The position numbers and the translations under genes are program-made. A DNA stretch of 64,000 nt from Uranotaenia lowii (taxonomy: Eukaryota > Arthropoda > Insecta > Diptera > Culicidae), in the NCBI RefSeq assembly GCF_029784155.1, contig NC_073693.1:110298683-110362682 (forward strand). Direction: 5' to 3'. Below the pieces are notes generated by a model, which saw nothing but the letters and a program-made list of their open reading frames with translations, did not search any database and was not told where the DNA came from. Numbering within the stretch: the first letter of the stretch is position 1; each line of letters begins with the position of its first letter. This document shows, piece by piece, positions 11,560 through 19,925 of the stretch.

Positions 11560-11723
11560 TACCTTCTTCTGTAACAAGTTACAAGAAACCCGCTTAACAA
11601 AATAAATGCTTGGAATGCTTGAAAGAATGCTTGGATTCCAAGCATTCTTCAAGCATTCCGCCTATTGAATTCAAGCATGAAATGGCCCAACCGATTCTAC
11701 TTGAAATGGTTTTCCCGGTTCAG
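11429..11723. repeat. Large palindrome at the head-to-head junction of units 1 and 2
   Basis: The left arm (about 11429-11559) and right arm (about 11589-11723) are near-perfect inverse copies separated by 29 bases that contain their own small inverted repeat (GTAACAAGTTAC, 11571-11582). Each arm also folds on itself: GAATGCTTGG-ATT-CCAAGCATTC in the right arm is a 10-bp perfect stem enclosed by further AATGCTTGA/TCAAGCATT pairs. Such subterminal hairpins are common near the ends of rolling-circle or foldback elements, but no specific class is shown. Confidence 0.85.
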
Positions 11724-12674
11724 AGTGACAGCCCTCGTTGACAGCTGTCAGGGTTTGATAGTATTTGTATGTTCGGTTCGTGTTTATGTGTGAGTGCGTT
11801 AAAAATTTAATGCATATGTGTGCGTGCTTGCTGGAGTAGGTATGGCTAGGGTGTTTCGAATATTGAAATATTTAAATTTAGATTAAATTAATTTTTATTA
11901 AAATAAACTTTTTATTCATATTAATACATTTCACACTTTGCACAATTCTTATTACTTAATGGCAGCAATTGCAAGGACAGCGTCCTCGACATTCGAACTT
12001 GTAAAACATCGGAATGCAATTCTCATCCTCGCAATTCGCAATTCGAGCAGCCTTGACTGTGATTAGATGATCTGGAATCTGGTAATCAAAATCTGGAAAT
12101 AAGTGAAAAAAATCCTCATTTCAAAACTTTCAGCAAAAGAAACTCCAGCTGAACTCGGTAGGTATTGTAGGAAATAAAATGAGATGAAATGTCTGTTGAT
12201 GAAATTCTTACCATAGTTGATGATCCGATGCTCAAAACTCTAAGAAAATTGCCAGTTGCCTTTTCCTTTAGTCGCTCATGGATGCCGATTGCACCAGATC
12301 TTACTGGCGAAAGTTTTATATTCTTCTGCTGGAATGAAGAAAACGTTAATTACTTATGAACCAATAGGCAATAAATCAAAAACTTACCATTTCACGAAGC
12401 TGCAGCTAACAAAGGTGGAAACATAATGGCCGTTGAAAAAAACAGATTTTATCCAGGCCTACTTGGAGCACTAATACTTACAAGCAAAAAGTCGTTAAAA
12501 CAACCAATGTAATTTTTTTCGTAAATATACACAAGATTGCAATTGTATATGTGCAATCGGTGCAATCAGCTGACTAGACTGATGCACGTTTAAGGTTAAA
12601 GCTCTAAATTTATGGCATTGAACGCAGCCCTACGCGCGGAATCGTTCGCTCAAGGTTTTAAAAGGGCCTGGGGG
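11589..12674 (-). mobile_element. Cargo unit 2 (conserved ends, unique spliced middle), cargo on minus strand
   Basis: Begins CCCGCTTAACAAAATAAATG with the AAGCATTC hairpin block and ends GGTTTTAAAAGGGCCTGGGG. Both ends match unit 3 in the same orientation and unit 1 in inverse. Only a 6-base AAGCTT-type spacer (12675-12680) separates it from unit 3, so units 2 and 3 are a tandem pair. The middle (about 11850-12390) is unique and carries a minus-strand spliced frame. No transposase or helicase frame is present. Confidence 0.6.
11956..12390 (-). CDS. Predicted three-exon 80-aa Cys-rich protein, cargo of unit 2, function unknown
   Basis: On the minus strand, an ATG (12390-12388) sits directly at donor GTAAGT. 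Intron 1 is 12387-12329 (59 nt, ends TTCATTCCAG). Exon 2 (12328-12212) encodes 39 residues starting QKNIKLSPVRSGAIGI. Intron 2 starts GTAAGA at 12211. Acceptor choice decides the frame: the AG ending at 12079 gives exon 3 (12078-11956), open for 40 residues to TAA; the AG ending at 12093 gives an early stop. Exon 3 begins IPDHLITVKAARIANC and ends GRCPCNCCH, with eight Cys in the last 25 residues, suggesting disulfides or metal binding. No family is recognised and no signal peptide is visible. AATAAA signals follow near 11887-11915. The shared block 12391-12560 upstream may supply the promoter. Confidence 0.45.
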
Positions 12675-13157
12675 AAGCTTCCCGCTTAACAAAATAAATG
12701 CTTGGAATGCTTGAAAGAATGCTTGGATTCCAAGCATTCTTCAAGCATTCCTCCCATTGAATTCAAGCATTAAATGGCCCAACCGATTCTACTTGAAATG
12801 ATTTTCCCGGTTCAGAATGACAGCTCTTGCTGACATTTGTCGATGTTTGATTGTATTGGTGTGATTTTGGCGTGCTTATGTATGAGTGCGTTAGTGTATG
12901 CGTGTGCGTGCCACATCAATATAGTTGCATTGAATAATTTTCAAAAAAAAAATTTAACTTTTTAAAAAGCTTTTATTTTATTCATTTATTTTCCTCATCA
13001 TCTATTTATTACACAATTATTTCACAGTTCCTGTTTCAAATACTATTCATTCACAATTCACAATAAAAAAAATCCCAACACACAACTTGCGAGAAGTAAC
13101 TGATGGCTGAGCTCCATCTCGCTTCCGTTCGATAACCTCCGGTACTTTCCATGATGC

Positions 13158-13410
13158 TTAAGGTGAAGCGTATCCTAGAGGAACCTGTTGCCGCTTATTT
13201 CCAGCTCCTCGTAGTCGTCCGGACCAGATGGACAGAGAGAGATTCCTCGCCAAAGCCTCAACCATCATCACTTCTCGAACCTGAACCTGAACCGCCATGC
13301 GTTTGTCGTTAACCTTTTTTCGATACTGAAATAGAAATTAAAGAGTATTAAATATTATTTATCACTATAAATCAGCAATAACTTATAAATTACCTCCAAC
13401 ACGATGCTGC
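13158..13410 (-). pseudogene. Spliced gene-like cargo of unit 3, short 46-codon frame
   Basis: On the minus strand, exon 1 ends at 13394 (GGAG then donor GTAATT). The intron 13393-13326 is 68 nt and ends TTTCTATTTCAG. Exon 2 contains an ATG at 13298 with 46 codons (begins MAVQVQVREVMMV) to a stop at 13160-13158. AATAAA signals follow near 12965-12990. Another frame of the same exon reads a Cys-Pro-Ser-Gly-Pro-Asp-Asp-Tyr stretch that looks more protein-like but is not linked to a start, so this may be a broken captured exon. The sequence is unlike the cargo of units 1 and 2, although the promoter-side flank is shared. No function can be given. Confidence 0.35.
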
Positions 13411-13583
13411 TTTCTAAAAGGCTGGTGCAAAATGGCCGTTGGAATCCAAGTGATTTTTTCAGGCCTGCTTAGATCACCAATACTCACGAATAAAAAGTCG
13501 TTGAAATGGTCAAACATCTGTTTCACAAATCTGTTTGGTATTTTTTGCTCATGTATGTGTGCAATCGGTGCCGTCAGCTGACT

Positions 13584-13793
13584 CAGAGTGCCTCCAGTAG
13601 GGTGGGTGCATACTGAGGAAAAGTAGGCAAGGGGTACTAAAAGTTTCTCATTGGTGGGGGGTGGAGACGGTGCGCTTTTTGACAGCGAATTGTTCGCCTA
13701 CCATGCCTACGATTACGATTGCCTGTCACAAGGGTCACAAGATGGACGATTCCGTGCATTGGTATAAGAACACACCTAGCTTTACCCGCCTTG
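13584..13793. mobile_element. 210-bp hAT-like insertion with 8-bp duplication AGCTGACT
   Basis: AGCTGACT occurs at 13576-13583 and again at 13794-13801. Units 1 and 2 give the empty-site sequence at the same place, which confirms the interval as an insertion. The ends read CAGAGTGCC and, inverted, CAAGGCGGG, only partly similar. The 8-bp duplication fits the hAT superfamily. There is no coding capacity. Confidence 0.65.
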
Positions 13794-13899
13794 AGCTGAC
13801 TGGCATGATGCACGTTTAGAGTTAAAACCCCAATTTATGGTATTGAACGCAACCCTACGCGCGAAATTGATCGCTCAAGGTTTTAAAAGGGCCTGCGGG

Positions 13900-14787
13900 T
13901 TATGCAATAGAAAACTGCTAGAATCCAAATCACCTCGCATTGACACATACTTTTGCTAAAGTTCCCTGTTTAGCCAAGACACCGTCTTGTATGGGGAAAT
14001 AGCTAGGTGTATTCGAGTGCCTTTTAATGTTGCTAGCGCTCCTAGTGGTCACTAGGGAACCACTCATTTCGTTCCAACCGTGGAGCAGAACACATCTGAT
14101 CGCTGATAAATTGCTGGCAGATAGCCAATCAAATTTTTAACAAGTAAGAGAATTTTTTTAAAAAGGCACTTACCTGTAGTAGTGGATTGAGATACATTTT
14201 TTATACTTTCGGGGGGGAACGACCTGAGACTACATTACTGGTTTCTTCTCGAATCGACTGGTATAGTGAACGGGTTTGTGCGTTCCATGTGGGAACTGAT
14301 AGTGAAATATTAAAGTGGTTCCCCGCATAGCATTTCGAAGTTATTCGATATAATTTAAGCCGTCGATACGTTAATGTAAGTATCGGAACTTACCTGAAAA
14401 GGAAAAAAAACAAAAATTAAGTTAGTTACAAATTACAGAACGAGAAAACGAATTTAACAAATCGTTAAATAAACGTGGTGAGAACGTGAACCAGGCCCGT
14501 GTGAGCCGTTTCGTAACCAATCACGTAGGTTATCCTCAAGTAATAAAGGTAATTAAGGCAATAAAGGTAAGGTAATTAGGCAATAAAGATAAATTTTTCA
14601 CTGCCAATCGTGTGACCCCGTGGCCATTCCCCGCTCGAAGCTCAGGTAATTGGTGGTCAATTAAGTTTCTCAATAGAACCCCGATCAATGTAAGGACTAA
14701 CATTCCTTCAAGTGAAGGTGTTAGCAACGGTGTAGGGTTTTGGGTGACTACGGTCGCTCAGCCTGAGCTATTCTACGGCTCTGGGGG
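13900..14787. other. Unclassified sequence with minus-strand splice-site motifs
   Basis: No open frame that I would call a gene. The minus strand contains a long pyrimidine tract running into CAG|GTAAGT at about 14412-14388 and a second CAGGTAAG near 14174. The 16-base near-palindrome CCTAGTGGTCACTAGG is at 14042-14057. Part of the stretch is less AT-rich than its surroundings and could be host sequence or an unrecognised element. Confidence 0.3.
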
Positions 14788-14911
14788 TTTTTTTTTTTAA
14801 TGTATTTCAATCGAAAGGTTTTTTCACAAATTTACATGTACATTTTACAAACAATGTTAAACAATTTCACAATGATTATTGCAATTCATAACCTATAAAA
14901 ATTAATATGTT

Positions 14912-16056
14912 TTATTTCATTTTCTTCACTGCCGCTGCCCTTCTTCGAGTCTGTCGTCCACTGTACTCGTTTGGGTTAATTTCTGGATTCAACGCCATGG
15001 CTGGAACCGATGTTTCCTTAATCCTTGGTTTTATTTTTTTGCTCATTTCTTTTCCAGAAGCCGAACTGGGGCTTGAGATAGCTCGTTTCAAGTTCACACT
15101 TTCCAGATCCATTTTATCTACATCGTCATCATCATCATCTTTATCCTCATCATCACTAGTGTCATCGTCATTATCGAGTTTGTCGTCGTCAAGGTCGTCT
15201 TCGTCATCGTGCTTGCCACCATCGTCCAATAACTCCTCGATTTCTTCTTCGCTGCTCATTGTTTCTTCCAACAATTTCTGTTCTGTGGCAGCCGAAGACT
15301 GCGCGATCCCACTGAGTGGAGCTGTGGATCTATCGGTCGATTTCAACGACTTTTTCTTGTTTGCTGTTAATGTTCCGATGCTTGGTGTAGCCCCATTTGT
15401 CGCATTCTTAAGAACTTGGCTGTACGATGTGCTTGTTTTAGGTGATTCAGCGAACACTGCACTTATACCTCCCGCTTTGATGCTTGCCAGATTTGGACAT
15501 TCTGCCTTAAGATGACCTTCCGTTTTGCAAAAGAAACATCGAGTTTTCAAACCTTCGTAAAACAGTCTGACCTTGAAATGAGCGATAAAAAGGTTCGCTG
15601 GTAGTTCCTTGGCGATTTCCAAGTGAACGCCACGAATGCCGCTAAACACTGGGAAACTTGAATTTGCCGCAAATTTTTCTCGCACGTGCTGTTTAATCTT
15701 TCCAAATTGTCCCAAAACTGCTGCGATCTCATTGTCGTTAATTTCAGGAGGCAGATTAAAGATTCGGACATACCGAGAAATGCTGCTTGCTACAAATAAT
15801 TTCACTCTAGTTCTGGAGCCAACTTCATACACAAACTGATACTCGTCGTCCATTTTCTTTGTGAAGCTTTCAAATGTTGCTTCGTTGATAAATTTCAGAA
15901 AAAACAGCGTTCAAACTCATCCTTATATATTGAGTGCACTAATGATGGATCTATCTTCAACGTGCTCCCGATAAAACCGAAAATGTCGAAATAGGCCGGA
16001 GGTTTAGCTGACGCACCAAAAGCAATCTGAACCGTGTTCTTTCTTGTAGAATCCAT
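14912..16056 (-). pseudogene. Retrotransposon ORF1-like nucleic-acid-binding protein with CCHC knuckle, frameshifted
   Basis: The minus-strand frame starts with ATG at 16056-16054 and encodes 53 residues (begins MDSTRKNTVQIAFGASA) before a TGA at 15897-15895. A one-base slip in a T run near 15898-15904 continues into a second frame that reads on through the ATG at 15853 for 313 more codons to 14912. The second part holds a fold with an SRYVRIFNLPPE-like RNA-binding stretch, a CCHC zinc knuckle CFFCKTEGHLKAEC (C-X2-C-X4-H-X4-C), then a long Asp/Glu-rich acidic segment and a basic C-terminus. ORF1 proteins of non-LTR retrotransposons have this order and coat the element RNA. Because there is no reverse transcriptase downstream, the copy cannot be autonomous. 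A domesticated gene is possible, but the frameshift and poly(A) tail argue for a retroposed copy. Confidence 0.65.
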
Positions 16057-16319
16057 ATCGACACTTCGAAACAAAACGAAAGTTCAATCTCACTGGTCAA
16101 GAGCTCATTACAAAACGACTGATCGCGCCAACGTCCGAGCGTAAACTCGGGGTTCGGACATAGTGTTCGCCTGCAGAGTTGGGATAGCTCCGTCGCATCG
16201 TGGGCCAGCGAAGGATACCACGGCCTTCGCCGAAGATTTGTCGGTCGTCAATTGCCGGCATCTTCGACAGTGAACTTCGGAGCAAGCCGAGCCATCGCCA
16301 ATTGGTTCGGAGTTAGAAG

Positions 16320-16435
16320 CTGGAGTAAGACGTGCACGCATCAACTTAACCACCGCTACCGCCACCATCGTCGCCGCCACCTCCACCATCATCGCCACCA
16401 CCACCGCAGGATACCCGTCATCGTGAGAGCAACTC
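16320..16435. repeat. Imperfect CAC/CCG/ATC triplet run
   Basis: A run of CACC, GCCACC and CATCATCGCC triplets inside the GC-richer leader of the retroelement copy. It produces artificial His-rich or Val/Ala-rich frames on the two strands. Confidence 0.7.
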
Positions 16436-16450
16436 ACCAAACATAAGGAA

Positions 16451-17829
16451 AGCTGAAAAATAAGGTCAGACCCACACATTTCACCACATCAAATATGAAC
16501 GCATTTTGATAAAATCGATCGATCGTAAATTCTGTCCATTAGCCCTTGTTGGACAGGCACAAGTTTTTGGTGGGACGATTTCCAACTCTTACCGTGAGAC
16601 CTACCATTTGAACACCAGGAAGATTAGAAACACCGAAACAAAATAACTTGTGCAATTTTTAAATAAAACTAAGTAAGCTTCTGGAAACTGAGAGGAGAAC
16701 TGGTAGTGTTGTTTTTGGGTTGGTTCCTTGTTATTTTTTTTTACTTTCGGATCAGATGTTTCCTTATAAAGATTTTTCTTAGAGTTTTTGTATTAAATCG
16801 TGCCAGTTTACAACTCTGTCTACGGTTGGAAGGAATCGCGATCTTTAAAAAACCAAACTCGCCTTGAGAGTCTCGTCGGGCATCGAACGACATTGCTACT
16901 TCGCATGCAAAACAACTTCTTGTCTTGCTTGGCGCTTTAAGCGGAGTATGTTCCTTCCGCAATCCCATTCACCTAGCAGTGATCGTTACACTTCTTATCA
17001 AGAATTTTTTTTTTTAAAGCATAGTTGTACAATAGAATGAGTCATTTATGAATTTTTTGTGGTCTAAAATGCTTCGTTTTAGTCCAAAACTCATCCATGA
17101 TTTTTTGCATGAGTAAATTTGCACTTTTAGATTTGAATGGGAAAATTCAATATTTTGTACTGAAAAATCAACATCATTTTTGTTTCTTCTGTAGAACCGA
17201 GCCTGCTAATGGGTTGTGTGACAATTTATAAGTTCTCTTAAGTAAATTTTCCGCTGAACTACTTCCTTAAAAATCGTAATTTCGTATCTTATTAGGCAAA
17301 AAAGTTATTTGCTGTTTAACAGAGGTATGTCTTTATTGGCATTGAAAAATAATAAATTCAATTGACATCCCTGCTGGTGCCTCGAGAAGTGTTGCATGAA
17401 AATAGTCGTGCAATACCTCGATAGGCACCAAGCAGCTAAAAGGTTAACTAAATTATACGCATAAACCAATTGCTTTCAAAGCTGTAGCAAAATTCGAAAA
17501 AATATCTCAAAAGAGGAATCGATGGTGGTCCAAAATAGAGACCTGGTGGTCCAAAATACCGACCAGAGTAACTATCAAATGAACGGCTTTTTAGGCTTAA
17601 ATGCTTTTTCATTGTAAAAACGATGATATGTTTAGATAGAAAAAGCCTTGATTCTCGTAATGAATGGATAGTGAAGCGAAAAATTCTAACATATATATTT
17701 TAGTTCAAGAATTAGCATCGCAACTCCCCAAAAGGTCCGTTTTCCTAGGCTTGATTGTACGTATTAAAGAAAACTTTACAAGTAACAATTCTAGAGACTA
17801 AGATTTTGTTTCAGAAATTTGATTTGTAC
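16451..17829. other. AT-rich sequence without a recognised gene
   Basis: Contains a 75-codon minus frame (16741-16968) with no recognisable domain and fragments such as GGTGGTCCAAAATA repeated twice near 17525-17555. No terminal repeats were seen. Confidence 0.35.
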
Positions 17830-17842
17830 TCCTATAGAGGCA

Positions 17843-17904
17843 ATTATAGGAATTATGTTCGTCAAGTTATGTCGTGAGATGGAATACTATGTAAATAAAA
17901 TAAA
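17843..17904 (+). mobile_element. 62-bp 5'-truncated LINE 3' end with 13-bp duplication
   Basis: This short insert is nearly identical to the 3' end of the LINE fragment at 25103-25810 (shared GTTCGTCAAGTTATGTCGTG, then GAATACTATGTAAATAAA). It is flanked by TCCTATAGAGGCA at 17830-17842 and 17905-17917. It is a clear product of target-primed reverse transcription that copied only the tail of its template. Confidence 0.85.
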
Positions 17905-17917
17905 TCCTATAGAGGCA

Positions 17918-18865
17918 CCGTTAGACGTTAGATTAGACGAAAGACGTGGGTAAGAATAAAACTAAAACCTAAACAATATTTTTTTTCTTATTTTGTTCAC
18001 AGATTTCAAATGAAGCATTGCTGTAGATCTCTTCTGGAAGGATTGGTGTTATGTTCCATGGTTAACTGAAACAGAACACTCGGTGGTACGCTCAAATCTT
18101 CAAGCAAACGCTTTCTCAGAAAAAAGGAAAGTTTTAGAAATAAAAATCTCCTTCGTATGATGGCGTAGATATCAGTGTGTTTACTTCTGTGTAAGTTGTG
18201 TAAATTTGATGTTATCGATAGCAACCTTCTCTGGTAGGCCTCCCAGTGTATTCGGGTCGGGCTGAAGCAGTTTAAAGATCTCTTCTTCCGGTGTGGTACC
18301 ACGACAAAAACCAAATCAACATCCGATTCCATCCGGAGGACAGCATCAATTCCGGCAAATTGGATACAAGAGCTTCGGTAAAGTGCTTTCTGCGTTATTG
18401 GCATTATTGTGAGAAAAAGGGGGGATTTCGAGTGTGGTGAATGTGTGTGCGAATAGAGGAAAATTGTGGAGCTTCCCCATCCAAAAGGGGTCGAATTCTA
18501 GAAGTCGTTTACAGATACCAGGTTTGGGTGAAATTGCGCTGAAATCCGCACTCTACCAGGACAAATAAGTGAATGTAACAAAACCCGATCCTTTAGAAGC
18601 TGCGGTGGAAATTCTCCGTTAATTTACAGCAGAACGAGAGAACCTTTTTCCCAGAAGTGCGACCATTTGAATAACACCAAAGGGTCGGACCCAAACCAAA
18701 TCGCTGTGCTGAACTTCTGGACAAGTCACTTCATCTACATACTTATCTACATATATTTGGCCTGGTGAGAACGCCTGGCCGGGCCAACGGATTCTGAATC
18801 AGGGCACACCGCTATTTGGACCGACTTACCGGCGGAAGCAGTGAGGTGAAAGCTAAGGAAAAAAA
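17918..18865 (+). other. Probable upstream or 5' untranslated region of the gene at 18866
   Basis: From about 18420 to 18865 the sequence is more GC-balanced and lacks known repeats, which fits an untranslated first exon ahead of the coding exon at 18866. A 53-nt intron-like stretch (GTAAGA at 17949 to TTGTTCACAG at about 18001) lies further upstream on the same strand. The 132-codon minus frame at 18006-18404 has no known domain and I do not call it. Confidence 0.35.
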
Positions 18866-18940
18866 ATGGCCATCCTTCATTCCTGCTGTCTGTGGCGGAC
18901 GGTTCGAAAAGGCAGCTTCGCCAGCGTTATCTACACATTC
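18866..18940 (+). CDS. First coding exon of a host gene, possible small multi-pass membrane protein
   Basis: ATG at 18866 in the context AAAAAAATGG opens 25 codons beginning MAILHSCCLWRTVRKGS and runs straight into donor GTAAGT at 18941, phase 0. The His-Ser-Cys-Cys-x-Trp-Arg-x-Val-Arg-x-Gly-Ser start followed by a hydrophobic turn resembles, from memory, the N-termini of short insect tetraspan proteins of the LAPTM/DUF4728 type, which begin with a Cys pair and an Arg-x-Gly-Ser motif before the first membrane segment. That assignment is tentative. The remaining exons are not found in the window, so the downstream DNA may be a long, transposon-filled intron. The less AT-rich 5' side supports a real transcript. 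The exon is too short to be picked up as an ordinary open frame. Confidence 0.5.
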
Positions 18941-19779
18941 GTAAGTAGAGAGTGCCAGCTACATACCTTTTTAGTATTCAACATTATTTTCACTATCCGG
19001 GTGAGAACTGTGAATGTGTGCTAAACAGCTGCAATGGCTTTCGGGTTCATATTGTTAACAATACAAATTGGATTGTCTTACATTTGATTTATAACGTATT
19101 CTAAGGGTTTACAACAATGGATGATGCTGCGGATTGCGATTAAGTGGCTTAGGGAAAGAATAAATAAGCAGTATCTCAGGAATCATTGTAAAAAGTTTCG
19201 TGAAATTGAGGACAACTTTTATACAAATTCAAACCGGTTCAGACGTAAAATGCATAGATTTTTATACGAATGTTGCATTGTCACGTAATAAGTTGAATTA
19301 TTCTAAAATAATAATTTTGGATTTTTATCTTTTAATTGGAAAAATATGATGAGATTGGCATTTTTTTTTTTTTTTTGTTAATAAAGTAAAATGTTAGAAG
19401 ATCGAGTTTGATATAATTTTTGAATGAAATTTATGGAAGCAGCATCACAGAAATTATCACGGAATTTTTGTGTAATATCACTGATTATTCTCCTATGATA
19501 TTATTTCTCAAACAATTCATGAATAAAAAAATGTAATTGAATTGCTATATTTTATATTTTTAATCGGTAAGTATTTCTTCGTATGGAATCGTTCCTTTCG
19601 AAGATATGTCCTAAAATGATTAAAATGGTAAGTCAAATTTTAAATGAACCCCTAAGTAACAAAAAAAGGGAAATCACTTTCATCTATGAGTTAAATCTTC
19701 GCATTTTCTCACGAGTCTGGAAGGTTTAGTTAAAGGTAAATTGAAGAAAGCCTTCAATTAAAAATGTTTAAAAAAAATC
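18941..19779. other. AT-rich, probably intronic
   Basis: Starts with the GTAAGT donor of the preceding exon. No other gene, repeat end or tandem array recognised. Confidence 0.4.
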
Positions 19780-19925
19780 ACACTAAAACACACTAATACA
19801 CTGACATCGTCTGAATTCGTCGAGCTGATTCGATAGGTACATATAAAGATATATCTAAGACCCATTATTGAGGATCTCCCAAATCGACCGATAACTATAC
19901 CTTTCTATAAGAAAGGGAAGAAAAA
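19780..19925 (+). repeat. Short dispersed repeat, copy 1 (partner at 54035-54200)
   Basis: Shares CACACTAATACAC, GACATCGTCTGAA, CGACGAGCTGATTCGAT-like, CCCAAATCGAC and ATAACTATACCTTTCT with 54035-54200, in the same orientation. The 3' side ends in a CCTTTCT...AGAAAGG hairpin. I recall close relatives as very abundant repeats in culicine mosquitoes. It has no coding capacity; a SINE-like or MITE-like nature is possible. Confidence 0.7.

Larger units (their letters stand above)
12681..13899 (-). mobile_element. Cargo unit 3, interrupted by a 210-bp hAT-like insertion
   Basis: Starts CCCGCTTAACAAAATAAATG, almost identical to unit 2 for about 160 bases, and ends TTTTAAAAGGGCCTGCGGG. The shared promoter-side block (AATGGCCGTT at 13431, then the AGGCCTGCTTAGATCACC block and the TGCAATCGGTG block) is present, but the TGCAATCGGTG...CTACGCGCG part is split by an insertion at 13584-13793. 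Without it the unit is about 1.0 kb. The middle (about 12905-13400) is unique and contains a minus-strand intron and a short open frame. Confidence 0.6.
14788..16450 (-). mobile_element. ORF1-only retroelement copy with poly(A) tail
   Basis: Read on the minus strand: a GC-richer leader (16450-16057), a gag-like coding region with a CCHC knuckle (16056-14912), an AT-rich 3' untranslated part, and an 11-A tail (plus-strand Ts at 14788-14798). No endonuclease or reverse transcriptase follows the knuckle protein, so the copy is either a non-autonomous half-LINE type element or a reverse-transcribed ORF1 mRNA. I could not find a target-site duplication, so the 5' boundary is approximate. Confidence 0.6.

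Noticed and set aside
14907..15515. 202-codon plus-strand Ser-rich frame
   Set aside because: Antisense shadow of the acidic Asp/Glu-rich part of the minus-strand ORF1 protein.
16108..16479. 123-codon minus-strand frame with Met/Val/Ala-rich repeat
   Set aside because: Reads through the triplet-repeat leader of the ORF1-only element; the real frame starts at 16056 in the gag-like gene.
18006..18404. 132-codon minus-strand open frame
   Set aside because: No recognisable domain or splice-bounded start, and it lies opposite the probable 5' region of the plus-strand exon at 18866.
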